A stretch of 64,000 nt of DNA from the IMG/VR virus record IMGVR_UViG_3300042540_001399, positions 62,001 through 126,000 of that record. The stretch is one strand, 5' to 3'. This document shows, piece after piece, positions 1-9,723 of the stretch; the first letter of the stretch is position 1, and each line of letters begins with the position of its first letter. A program made the translations under genes and the position numbers. A model generated the notes under the pieces. That model was given only the letters and a program-made list of their open reading frames with translations. It did no database searches and had not been told where the DNA came from. Source of the stretch: a virus.

Positions 1-3000
1 CCTGGCCACGTACCTACAGGTAGTTTTTTCGATAGGGATGAGGTAATTTTAGAAAAATCTATAATAGAAGTTTACGATAAGTATTATAAATATACTGTAA
101 CTACAAACGAAAGTGGTGACTTCATGATTTTTGGAGTACCAACAGGGCAACAAACATTGGTTTTAAATCTTGACTTGTCCAATATCGGTTGTTTTTCTTT
201 GACACCCCAAGACTTGATAGATAGTGGTTTTGCAGTTGAAAGCCAATTTAATGGATCACAATTTAAATCTTCAAACAATTTAAATGAATTACCACAAATT
301 ATTACTTTAGTTAAGCAAGTCAATGTTGAACCCCTTTGGGGTGAACCTGATATTTGTTTTATTGGTATCACAAGACAAGATTTTGATCTTTCACAAGAAA
401 TCAATTTAACAATCAAACCAAGTGCTGTATTCATGGGGTCAATAGCGTCAACCCAAGATGATCAGGCACTTAAAACTACCTGTAGAGTACCAAGTGCTGC
501 CGGTAGTTTTTGTTCATTAAAGGCAGGACAAGGAAGAATATCCGCAGTCAGACAAACTATTGCTGTTGATGGTAATGGTTATCCTATTTTGGAAGAATAT
601 CAAATTGAACAAGGGGGTAAAGTTATAGACGGGGACGGAACTTATCTTTTAAAAGTACCTATGAATTTGGATTACATAACTACTGATGAATTTGGTAATC
701 AAGTTATATCATTAGACCCAACAGTTGGTATACCTACTAAAGGAAAATATAGATTTAAAATTAGTTGGCAAAATGATGGAGGAGCTCAAAGCGATGTCTT
801 AAGAGCTAATTTTTTAGTTCCGAACATCAAAGAATATGGTTGGGCATCAACAACACCTAATGCAGACCCAACTTTGGGTGTACCTTTGAATTACTCTGTA
901 TCAATACCGGGTACAACGACAAGTCAACCATCCGCATTAGTTTTACCAGCACAAACAGGGGGACTTATTCTTCAATCTTTTGTTAATACAGGTGACGTAT
1001 CGGTAACAATAAACGGTGTTCCTTACACAGGTAGTTTAACATCAATTCCTATAAACTCACCAGGTTCAGTGATAGGGATAAATTCTACTGCGGTTGACAC
1101 AACCCAAACACAAGATTTCCAATTCACGTTTTATGATCAGGCAACTTATGACTCTTTAAGGTCTTATGCTTTTAGTTTGGATTGGGACGATTATGGTGAT
1201 TCGTCTATGATTCAAGAAGCAATTAATTGTGAAGACAGATTTTATGAATTTAACTATAATAAAGTTTACACAACGGCCATGTTCTTGGATAGATACAAAA
1301 ATGGTATTTGGAAAGCAAGACATTTAGGTATTAAAGAAATTGACGACAGAGAATGTATATCAACAAGCAATCCATTTCCAGTCAATGATGCAGTACAAAA
1401 GTTTGATTTTATTTATTTTTTGGGGATGTTGTTGTTAAACATACTCACATTTCCAATACTTGTTCTACTTTTTGTCGCTCACTTTGTAGCTTGGATATGG
1501 CCTGTTATTAAGTGGGTTTTAGTTATTCTGTGTATATATTTTCTCTATATCCAAGTTCGTGAAACTATAGACGCAATAAATTCAGCACTTGAAACTGCCG
1601 CTGCGGCAATTCCTGGTGGACCAATAGTGAATATAGGTGCAATTCTTAGAGCTGCTTGGCAAATATTACAGGCCGTTTTTAAGTTAGCGTTGTATTTGGT
1701 TTTCTTTGCGTTTGTAATAGTATTCATAATAAGATTGAAAGGATTTCCAAGAATCGGATTACCAATGATATCTTATCCAGAATGTAACGCTTGTGATTGT
1801 GCGTGTAATAACGCCGAACTTGATGATGATTTTGATATCAGTTCCGTCACTCAACAAATAAATAATGAATACAACAATCAACAAACACAAGCCGGTAGTC
1901 CCGCTCAAACAACAACAGATAATACTTTTTTAGCCCCGTTGAGTTCACCAGCAACCTATTCCTTGGCTGAACACCCAAACTACCTTCAGAACGACCCTAA
2001 CGATGATATTGATCAAAATAATAAAGGTAAATTTTATTGTGGTGGTAGTTTACAATATAAGTCTTTAATCAACAGAGTCACAGCTCAAGAAATAACATCT
2101 GATGTTTTGTCACAAGCTCTTTTAGATTATCAAAGAATATTTTCAGGTTATGACCTAATAGATTCAACAAACAAATATAAATTACATGCACCACAACCAT
2201 TCTTGTTTGCTGCCGATAAAACCGCTGGACCTGATGAAAGATGGTTTGCTTATCCAACACAAGAAACGTATCCACAAAAATTGAATGAATTTAATACAAG
2301 GGACAAGTATTTTTATAGCAACACTTCTAATACACCAAATAGTGGTGTTAACAAAATAAAAACAACAGTAAACCCTTCTTTACCCTTACCAAGCCAACCA
2401 TTTGAAGATCAAGTTCTTGTTGTTGTTGCTAAAGCCGGCATGATTCAACAACTTGGAATAGGTGAAATAATATCGTTCCAAGACCCAACATTATCCAACG
2501 GATGGATCAATTTGACAGGGGCAACACAAAACCAATTTAATAATACGGCAATTACAGGTACTACTTCGACAGGAAATACAACAACACCTATTGTAAAAAC
2601 AATTTCATATGCGGACCCGTCACAAAACGGATCGGTTTCATTATCGAGTACAATTTACCTATTGAATACGGGCCAAACAGAATCTTATCTTCAATATCCT
2701 AATGATATAGAATACTTCCAAGTTATAACAGGATTTACTTATAATAGTTTTACGTCAAATCCTAATTTTAGTATTGCTGACTTACAAAAATTTCCTAAAA
2801 AATACTTATTTCATGAAATAGGATATGTGTATGAAGACGAATGTAATCCAAATACAAATAATTTCCCAATAATCAAAAATTCAGGTAGAGCGATTGATAA
2901 CATCGCAACATCATCACGAAATTCATATGAAATTATAATCCTAACAAGGGGTGTTGATCCTCATACCCCAAAACAAGAAATTGAGTATGATTTATCGATT

Positions 3001-5124
3001 ATATTCGGTAATGCATCTTATGGTGTAGGACCAATAGTTACGGGACAATATTATTTGAACTACCCAATTCAAGCGGTCCCAACACAAGTTAAACCTGTAT
3101 CACATGATACATTAGATAATACAACTGTTAATTTATACTTCCCGTCATTTACATTTAATTTAACACCTGGACAGTATACACCATTCACATCTACGTTACC
3201 ATACTATTATTTATCAACTGATGACAATTCAGGATCATACACTCCTGACCCCGTCTTTCAAACTGTTTCTGTCATATCTTCCGTACCATATAACTTATTC
3301 ACTACAGCACCATACAATTATGTAATACCTAAATATGTACAAGACTATTTTGTTGGTGGTACTTTTATTGGATCCCAAAGTACCTCAGGACCATCATCAC
3401 CAATTTATATATTCAAAACTACAGTGGGACAAAATAGTGATTATGGTACTTCACCAAGTGGATACAACGGATTATACTCAAGAGCATATTATAGATACTT
3501 GGCGGGTTCTGTAAACTTTTTAGATGAAACTAATTTGGTGATGAGAAGCGATAGATTACCAACATCTTCTAGAACTGAAGAAGGTAACTCAAGTGAAACA
3601 TCATATGCACTTCACCAAAATAGTAACTTCTACTTTTACAAAGGTGGTGGAGTACAAAATAACCCAAGTGTTTCGGCACCAGGAACACCTCCAACAGGAA
3701 TTTATGCAGATTCAACACCATTAGTTACAGGATTGACTCAAACACTAACATGTGAAGGTATGGTTGCTCTAAAATGTTATTCAGGAACCGGTACAGGTAT
3801 AACTGTAAACACCAATTGTGACATACCGGCCAACCGCGTTGTTAATGGATGTTATTGTCTACTTAATAAAAAATACATAAGCCAATATGATGAAGATGTT
3901 AAGTTATTTTTAGAATGGAAAGTTAGATATCTAATTATGTTAGCGGCATGTAGAGGGGTTTTTGGAAGAGTATTTCAAAACAATTGGATTAATGGTTTTC
4001 TATATATGCCTTCATTTAGTAAAACATCTACCTACGGACCTGGTACAATAACAAACCCAACTTACAATTATTGTAAAGACACGATTGTTTATGAAGATGC
4101 TCAAAATAGTTTTTATTATAGATCATCACCATGGGATAGATTTATAAACCAATTTATAGGTAAACCGGCACCAACACCTCCAAACAACATATTATCTGCT
4201 TTTGTTAGTAATCCAGGATATAACACAAAACAACTTCAAAGTCCTACTACAATTGTCGACTTAGGACCAAGAGATGAATTTATAAATCAAGTATGTAATA
4301 ACGAAAATTTAGAAGGTTATTATGCTAATCAACTAAAATCAACTTCATATAGTGACGATTCTGATATTATGCAAATGGGATTCATTTCTAGATTACTCAA
4401 TCAAACTATAATACAACAAATGTTCCCTATTGCAACAAACGGAAATCAAGGAGAAGGTATTGGAATAATTCAGTTTTTCAATAGTAATCGTGGTGGGGGA
4501 AGAATTGATGGAGATTTTGCACAAGCACTATCAACAAACAGTGAATTCAAAGTTACGCCTTATTTGAATGAAAATTACCCGAACAATTATCTTTTCATAG
4601 GTGATGACGCACAGTCACCATCGAAACCTTTGTTTGGTATTTTCTTTCAGGCAAATAATAATGAAACAATATATAGAAAACAGCTATCACCTGGTGTACA
4701 AACTTACAACTTGTCACCATTTGTTGGTTATACATATGGATACCCAACAACACAAGAAGTACCTTTTTACAAGTGGCAAATAACAAACCCAACTACTTTT
4801 ATTTTTGGAACTGAAAATAACAATTGGTATACGGCACCTTTTACAACTACAGGTGGTTTTTATAAAAACAAATATCAATCTTTAGACTTCCAAACATCAG
4901 ATTATTTTAAAACAACAACGACACAAGAAGGTCATATTACCAACTTTACCCCAGGACCTAACCCAACAATCGCTAACGTCACATATGGTGCACCAAACAC
5001 ACCTGGTGTTGACCCTGTTTTAGTTGGGGCACCCTTCCATTTTTATTTCGGGTTAAGTAATGGTTACACGGCACTTGACAGATTTATTAAACTTTATGTA
5101 AACAACAAAAATACTAATGGGTAA
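1..5124 (+). CDS. Very large virion-associated protein with internal membrane segments (5' end outside window)
   Basis: The reading frame is already open at base 1, so the ATG at 124 is internal; 1707 codons are visible. The first ~45 residues look like a carboxypeptidase-regulatory-type beta-sandwich (TTNESGDFMIFGVPTG). Hydrophobic stretches at about residues 468-517 (probably two helices) and 554-578 are followed by a Cys cluster (CNACDCAC) near 592-600. The remaining ~1100 residues are Asn/Thr/Tyr-rich with no recognised domain. It overlaps the next gene by 8 bp and heads a run of five same-strand structural-looking genes, which suggests a baseplate or tail role (inference). Membrane helices inside such a protein are unusual and could act in membrane penetration. 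Phage origin is secure; function is not. Confidence 0.75.
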   Translation, partial: PGHVPTGSFFDRDEVILEKSIIEVYDKYYKYTVTTNESGDFMIFGVPTGQQTLVLNLDLSNIGCFSLTPQDLIDSGFAVESQFNGSQFKSSNNLNELPQIITLVKQVNVEPLWGEPDICFIGITRQDFDLSQEINLTIKPSAVFMGSIASTQDDQALKTTCRVPSAAGSFCSLKAGQGRISAVRQTIAVDGNGYPILEEYQIEQGGKVIDGDGTYLLKVPMNLDYITTDEFGNQVISLDPTVGIPTKGKYRFKISWQNDGGAQSDVLRANFLVPNIKEYGWASTTPNADPTLGVPLNYSVSIPGTTTSQPSALVLPAQTGGLILQSFVNTGDVSVTINGVPYTGSLTSIPINSPGSVIGINSTAVDTTQTQDFQFTFYDQATYDSLRSYAFSLDWDDYGDSSMIQEAINCEDRFYEFNYNKVYTTAMFLDRYKNGIWKARHLGIKEIDDRECISTSNPFPVNDAVQKFDFIYFLGMLLLNILTFPILVLLFVAHFVAWIWPVIKWVLVILCIYFLYIQVRETIDAINSALETAAAAIPGGPIVNIGAILRAAWQILQAVFKLALYLVFFAFVIVFIIRLKGFPRIGLPMISYPECNACDCACNNAELDDDFDISSVTQQINNEYNNQQTQAGSPAQTTTDNTFLAPLSSPATYSLAEHPNYLQNDPNDDIDQNNKGKFYCGGSLQYKSLINRVTAQEITSDVLSQALLDYQRIFSGYDLIDSTNKYKLHAPQPFLFAADKTAGPDERWFAYPTQETYPQKLNEFNTRDKYFYSNTSNTPNSGVNKIKTTVNPSLPLPSQPFEDQVLVVVAKAGMIQQLGIGEIISFQDPTLSNGWINLTGATQNQFNNTAITGTTSTGNTTTPIVKTISYADPSQNGSVSLSSTIYLLNTGQTESYLQYPNDIEYFQVITGFTYNSFTSNPNFSIADLQKFPKKYLFHEIGYVYEDECNPNTNNFPIIKNSGRAIDNIATSSRNSYEIIILTRGVDPHTPKQEIEYDLSIIFGNASYGVGPIVTGQYYLNYPIQAVPTQVKPVSHDTLDNTTVNLYFPSFTFNLTPGQYTPFTSTLPYYYLSTDDNSGSYTPDPVFQTVSVISSVPYNLFTTAPYNYVIPKYVQDYFVGGTFIGSQSTSGPSSPIYIFKTTVGQNSDYGTSPSGYNGLYSRAYYRYLAGSVNFLDETNLVMRSDRLPTSSRTEEGNSSETSYALHQNSNFYFYKGGGVQNNPSVSAPGTPPTGIYADSTPLVTGLTQTLTCEGMVALKCYSGTGTGITVNTNCDIPANRVVNGCYCLLNKKYISQYDEDVKLFLEWKVRYLIMLAACRGVFGRVFQNNWINGFLYMPSFSKTSTYGPGTITNPTYNYCKDTIVYEDAQNSFYYRSSPWDRFINQFIGKPAPTPPNNILSAFVSNPGYNTKQLQSPTTIVDLGPRDEFINQVCNNENLEGYYANQLKSTSYSDDSDIMQMGFISRLLNQTIIQQMFPIATNGNQGEGIGIIQFFNSNRGGGRIDGDFAQALSTNSEFKVTPYLNENYPNNYLFIGDDAQSPSKPLFGIFFQANNNETIYRKQLSPGVQTYNLSPFVGYTYGYPTTQEVPFYKWQITNPTTFIFGTENNNWYTAPFTTTGGFYKNKYQSLDFQTSDYFKTTTTQEGHITNFTPGPNPTIANVTYGAPNTPGVDPVLVGAPFHFYFGLSNGYTALDRFIKLYVNNKNTNG

Positions 5125-6865
5125 TAATGAAAACATACAAATATTGTTAGGTTCTAAAAAAAACAAAGTATCATCTGATGTTGATATGGCGATAAGGGTT
5201 CCTTTGAATCAAACATTTAAACAACAAGTTGAGTACGATAGAACGGAAGAAATTGACTTGGCACAGTTATATCAAAAAGAAAGACAAGAATCAACAATTT
5301 TTAGACCAACCACTAAAATTGTTTTTCTTTTCAATAACAGTTATAGTGGTAGTACTTCATATGTACCTTTCAGGGATAATTTATATTACACTAATTCAGT
5401 TGCAAACGCGATCACATCAAGTGGTAACCCAAACGCACCTTGGGATGGATTTCCACAGTATACAGAATTTGACTTCATAAGAACAGACAACAATATTAAT
5501 GGTTATACTACAGGACCAAATAGTCATATTAGTTTCATAAATAAAAGTGCCACTTCATATAATTGGATGTATTATTTAACTTATCCACATTTAAATGTTG
5601 ATAGACAATTATATGCCGACGATCAAAACACATCCAACACTTGGACATGGCAAGCATTTGATGGTATACCATTTATAATTGAAAACAATTCACTTTATGG
5701 AAATGATGTAATTTCTTTCAGATGTCCTATGAAACATGGGTTATCTGTTGGTGAATATGTAAAACTCAATTTCAACTATAACGGTGTTGATACTTTTCAA
5801 GTAACATCACTTGGTAATCAGAACTTTGGGTCTGGTGAATTTATTTTTAACATTCAAAATATAGGTTATTTACCACCAACATTTAACAACGGTACAACAG
5901 GTACTTTTAAAAGAGTTATAAATAATACAAACGAAATTGACACAACTTCGAATTATTATGTTAGAGTACATAAAATATTAACATCAATTAATGATTCTGT
6001 ATTAGTCAACGCTGGCTTCGAAAAAAATGTTTTTGGTAAAGTTACAAAATATGAAAAGGCAGTATTAACCCCAAATAATTTGAATAGATCTTCAATCAAA
6101 CAAGGTAATGATACTTACAATTTATTATTCAATAATGACATCAATATAGAAGGATTAAGAGATAATCTTAATAGACCAATTAGCGAATTGTTTTTTAGTT
6201 TTATTTGGAAAGGTTATTTTGGTTGGACTTTAGGACCAAACACTAACCTGAAAGAAGGTTATGAGTTTAATCTACCTTTGGAAAATAACCAACCAAGTGT
6301 TTGGTGGGATCAAACAAATACGTTATCTAATACTAATTTACCAATAAACACTTACGTTTCTAATGGTAACACGTTTTACTATGTTGAAAATTTGAACTTA
6401 GGTGATAACATTAATGGGGATTTTTGTGAATTCAACCCATATGATCAAACAGAAAGAGTAATTTCTGATGTATACCAAAAACTAATATTCAATAACAACT
6501 ATTTCAGTGCACCAACACTTTTAGCGCCAAATAACCCATTAGGATATTACTATAAAGTACATCACCCAATGACAATAAAGGTATTTTCAACATCGATAAA
6601 TGATGAAGGATATCAAAATATTAATTTAGTTCCTGATTACGCATACTTTTCAACCACAAGTCAAACTTTCAGATGGAGAGATATTTACCCATATGGGTAT
6701 AAAGACAGTGAAGGTTTCGGTGTTGACTATCCTTTTTTGAATGGAAGTCACTACCCCTACGACCAAATTATATTTAGGTTAGTTGGGGATGGAAGTAACG
6801 TTGACGGAACTCTATTAAATAATCAAAATGTAATTGCAGAACCTACTATAGATGATTGTGAATAA
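5117..6865 (+). CDS. Putative baseplate/tail structural protein
   Basis: 582 residues, starting inside the end of the preceding gene (8-bp overlap), which implies translational coupling. The composition is typical of a virion protein: rich in Asn, Tyr, Thr and Phe, few Cys, no signal peptide and no membrane helix. Around residues 200-280 there is a beta-rich stretch (HGLSVGEYVKLNF, then GTFKRVINNTNEIDTTS) of a kind I associate with structural proteins of uncultured T4-like phages; that is recollection, not a search result. It ends 14 bp inside the next gene. The exact position in the particle cannot be read from sequence. Confidence 0.65.
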   Translation: MGNNENIQILLGSKKNKVSSDVDMAIRVPLNQTFKQQVEYDRTEEIDLAQLYQKERQESTIFRPTTKIVFLFNNSYSGSTSYVPFRDNLYYTNSVANAITSSGNPNAPWDGFPQYTEFDFIRTDNNINGYTTGPNSHISFINKSATSYNWMYYLTYPHLNVDRQLYADDQNTSNTWTWQAFDGIPFIIENNSLYGNDVISFRCPMKHGLSVGEYVKLNFNYNGVDTFQVTSLGNQNFGSGEFIFNIQNIGYLPPTFNNGTTGTFKRVINNTNEIDTTSNYYVRVHKILTSINDSVLVNAGFEKNVFGKVTKYEKAVLTPNNLNRSSIKQGNDTYNLLFNNDINIEGLRDNLNRPISELFFSFIWKGYFGWTLGPNTNLKEGYEFNLPLENNQPSVWWDQTNTLSNTNLPINTYVSNGNTFYYVENLNLGDNINGDFCEFNPYDQTERVISDVYQKLIFNNNYFSAPTLLAPNNPLGYYYKVHHPMTIKVFSTSINDEGYQNINLVPDYAYFSTTSQTFRWRDIYPYGYKDSEGFGVDYPFLNGSHYPYDQIIFRLVGDGSNVDGTLLNNQNVIAEPTIDDCE

Positions 6866-7634
6866 TTATAAAATATTGAATAAACCTACTGATAAGTTCA
6901 TTAACATTCCTGTTGAAGTAAAATGGGATTTACAGGGTAGTGATGATGCAATTGATGAATTTGTAGCCGAAACAATTGATGAAGTGATTGGAAAGGAAAA
7001 TGATTTTGAAGTTGCAAGATTTTCACATAAAAAACATGATAGTAGTGATAGAACCGACATAAATTATGATTTTGGATTTTTTGACCAAAACTTAAATATT
7101 TGGAATTCGTCTTATCTTACTGAAGGTTTTACTGTGAATGAAGTTTATTATTATACAAAACCTTTTACCAAAAGCTTCTTTAAGTTGGACTTGTATGATA
7201 CAAAGGATTCTGCGACACAAAAAAATTATCTAACAATAATACTTCCTGTGCAACAGGGAAAATTAGAAACAAATGTGGTTTTGAGTCCATCAATACCTAA
7301 TGTAGATATCAAGAAACCTGAATACCTTTTGGACTTTATAGGTGATAAAGAAGGTTTTTTTATTTATTGGCTCAGAAGTAGGGATTTTATAAACATAGAC
7401 ACCTTTTATATGAGTGCTAAATTCTTCAATGGAAGAACAGGTAGTTATGTTGTAATGACAAATACTCAACAGAACAATATTTTACCAAACCAATTCAATT
7501 TTGATCCTGCGGAATATTTGTATTATGAGGTAAAATTGGACTATAATGATTTTACATATGTAATTAATGATAACAACGGTAATAGGGTTGGTACAACTAC
7601 ACCGATAAACTGGTTTGAATATATTAACCCATAA
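6852..7634 (+). CDS. Putative baseplate/tail structural protein
   Basis: 260 residues. The ATG at 6852 overlaps the preceding stop region by 14 bp; an in-frame GTG two codons later is possible. The acidic N-terminal third (SDDAIDEFVAETIDEV) is followed by a beta-rich body with many aromatic residues. No catalytic motif, signal peptide or membrane segment is seen. Its stop and the next start share one A (TAATG), so it is translated in a coupled series with its neighbours. A role in the baseplate or tail is inferred only from position. Confidence 0.6.
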   Translation: MIVNNYKILNKPTDKFINIPVEVKWDLQGSDDAIDEFVAETIDEVIGKENDFEVARFSHKKHDSSDRTDINYDFGFFDQNLNIWNSSYLTEGFTVNEVYYYTKPFTKSFFKLDLYDTKDSATQKNYLTIILPVQQGKLETNVVLSPSIPNVDIKKPEYLLDFIGDKEGFFIYWLRSRDFINIDTFYMSAKFFNGRTGSYVVMTNTQQNNILPNQFNFDPAEYLYYEVKLDYNDFTYVINDNNGNRVGTTTPINWFEYINP

Positions 7635-8779
7635 TGGAAGAACAAAGATATTACATACAAATTGGTTTAGAAGATATTAAAAATAAAATATTTCCTGTTA
7701 ATTGGACGGGTGATTGTGAAGAAATTATTGTCGAAGATCCTTGTTGCCCAATATCAGGAATAACTTATGTAAATTGTGAAACTGGAACAACTTACGTTTA
7801 TTCATCTATGACTCAACTATTGTCGGGTGGAACTAACGGTGATTCACTATTGACAGGTTTAACTATACCAATTATGTTAACACAAAGTACCTACGATATG
7901 GGTTGGTACTCAGTTTTTGATGGTATGGTTTACCAAAAAGAAACTCTCAATAATTTTATTTTTTCTTCTGACACTATAAATCCATATACATTTTATGTGT
8001 ACAACACTTCTAACAATGTCTTACAATCAACATTTGAAGTAGATTGGGGGGATGGATCTCCTATAGTACCTATAAATATTTTTGCTCCATCATCCTTAAA
8101 TCATACTTATCCGGCATCAAACGGTACATATACAATTACAATAAAAGGGACTACACCGTGGGGAATAACCGAAGTTTCTAAAACTATTAATGTACCATAC
8201 CAAAATATTGTCCCACTTAACCCAAATGGTACAGTAGTTTTTTACCAACAAGGCGGGAATTGGGCAAACATACCAATAAGTTATGATTTTTTATTTAGTG
8301 GTGATTCGAATACTAATATCAATGCCTACATAAGCTCAAGTTATGTTGGGGTTCCTTTTTTGGTCACAGGGACTACAAACTCTACATTAAACGATTTGGA
8401 ACAGTATGGGCCAATACCTTATCCTGTTGGTGTGCAAGTTACTGGCGACACTGGTGTTGTGGGTACATATTGGGGATCAATACCAAATGGATCTTATTCT
8501 GCGTACACAATTAATGGTGTTGACTATTGGGACTTGAGTGGTGGAACTACATTATATTTTGTTCAGTCTTCAGGTTTGACACAAAACGACTTAGTTTTAT
8601 CAGGATTGACTAAAGAAGAAGCATTGATTGGAGTTGCGTATGAACCAGAAATAAGATCAGATCTATTTGTTGAACGAGGTAAAAATTCTGCATTGGAATC
8701 AATAGAAAGATTAGGTGAAGTTGATAATATGGGTGATCTTGAAAAATATGGTTATGGATTTTTTAATGTAGAAACTTAA
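7634..8779 (+). CDS. Putative tail protein with a PKD-like domain
   Basis: 381 residues. Residues ~132-178 read as a PKD/Ig-like beta-sandwich: the hallmark DWGDGS is followed about 20 residues later by HTYPA and TYTITIKG, as in PKD domains, which commonly mediate protein or sugar binding on surface proteins. The N-terminal ~60 residues contain a Cys-rich patch (EDPCCPISG). The C-terminal ~50 residues are charged (EEALIGVAYEPEIRSDLF). It is the last gene of the first coupled run, and a late-type promoter motif follows it. It is probably an exposed tail or baseplate component; the PKD call is good, the placement is inference. Confidence 0.65.
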   Translation: MEEQRYYIQIGLEDIKNKIFPVNWTGDCEEIIVEDPCCPISGITYVNCETGTTYVYSSMTQLLSGGTNGDSLLTGLTIPIMLTQSTYDMGWYSVFDGMVYQKETLNNFIFSSDTINPYTFYVYNTSNNVLQSTFEVDWGDGSPIVPINIFAPSSLNHTYPASNGTYTITIKGTTPWGITEVSKTINVPYQNIVPLNPNGTVVFYQQGGNWANIPISYDFLFSGDSNTNINAYISSSYVGVPFLVTGTTNSTLNDLEQYGPIPYPVGVQVTGDTGVVGTYWGSIPNGSYSAYTINGVDYWDLSGGTTLYFVQSSGLTQNDLVLSGLTKEEALIGVAYEPEIRSDLFVERGKNSALESIERLGEVDNMGDLEKYGYGFFNVET

Positions 8780-8786
8780 ATAATAA

Positions 8787-8795
8787 TATTTATAA
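8787..8795 (+). promoter_or_regulatory. TATTTATAA late-type promoter motif
   Basis: TATTTATAA in the 35-bp gap, ending 19 nt before the ATG at 8815. One of fifteen gene-oriented copies of TATTTAT found in short intergenic gaps. Confidence 0.5.
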
Positions 8796-8814
8796 AATAA
8801 CAAACTAAAATTAT

Positions 8815-9723
8815 ATGGCAACAGGTACATATGGAACTATAAGACCGGCGGATGTAAGTCCTACTGATGTAGACATAATATTGAATTATACACCATCACG
8901 AGATGTTACAAATGATTTCCAATTAACTAAACTTAATTCATCTGCGGTTTTAACACCATACTTTAACAATGCGAATACTGGTGGAAATGCTGGTATAGAA
9001 ATATTAGGTGGTTTATATAATTTAAGACTACCGGCAAATGTTTTCAATCAACTTGGAATTTACACTTTATATATTAGACCGGCCGAAATTAGAACTAAAA
9101 TAACTGATTGTGGTATTTTAGCCGCACTTCCAAACATAAAAGGTCTTGTTATAGACATAAGTAATGTACCTGTTGCTTTCAGGGACAAATTTGTCAATCA
9201 AGGATTAATTGGATATAGGGTCGAATATCTTCAATCTAATGGTGCTAAAATTCCTAATTTTTTTAGAATTATAACTTCATCATTTTATTGTGAACCTGTT
9301 GTACAAAATACAACAAATACATCAACAAGTACTGTAAGATATCAATATGTCAATGGTGTTACAAATTTAATTTTTTGTACCTTGTCACCATCATCGTCCC
9401 CATCAAATAAACCAAACGCAACACCATTTATTGGGCAACCCGATCAAGACATTATTATAAGTAATACTTTTTTCAATCCTATTACTATGGAAATTGAAAT
9501 GGTTGAACATGATATTTCTACTTTAGCAATTGCATTGTTTGGTAATCAGACTAAGTCTCTTAATGACGGTATCTACACACTTTACGATTCACAAAATAAC
9601 ATTTACAAACAGTACAATTTATTTGAAATTAGAGATCAATACAATGAGTTGTTATATGAAGTTAGACAAGATAGAAATAATAACATTGATTTTAGTAAAA
9701 ACTTTGCAAACATAACACAATAA
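8815..9723 (+). CDS. Putative tail/baseplate structural protein
   Basis: 302 residues, starting MATGTYGTIRPADVSPTDV. Beta-rich with no catalytic or membrane signal. A Ser/Pro/Asn loop (SPSSSPSNKP) lies near residue 195, followed by NTFFNPITMEIEMVEHDIS. The C-terminal third repeats a pattern of short strands (DGIYTLYDSQNNIYKQY). First gene after a late-type motif; its stop and the next ATG share one A. The gene order (this, then a 1000-residue baseplate-like protein) fits a baseplate-proximal component. I do not recognise a named family. Confidence 0.6.
   Translation: MATGTYGTIRPADVSPTDVDIILNYTPSRDVTNDFQLTKLNSSAVLTPYFNNANTGGNAGIEILGGLYNLRLPANVFNQLGIYTLYIRPAEIRTKITDCGILAALPNIKGLVIDISNVPVAFRDKFVNQGLIGYRVEYLQSNGAKIPNFFRIITSSFYCEPVVQNTTNTSTSTVRYQYVNGVTNLIFCTLSPSSSPSNKPNATPFIGQPDQDIIISNTFFNPITMEIEMVEHDISTLAIALFGNQTKSLNDGIYTLYDSQNNIYKQYNLFEIRDQYNELLYEVRQDRNNNIDFSKNFANITQ

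Noticed and set aside
124-5124. Start of the first gene at the ATG at 124
   Set aside because: The frame is open from base 1 and the upstream codons continue the same beta-sandwich domain, so the start lies outside the window.
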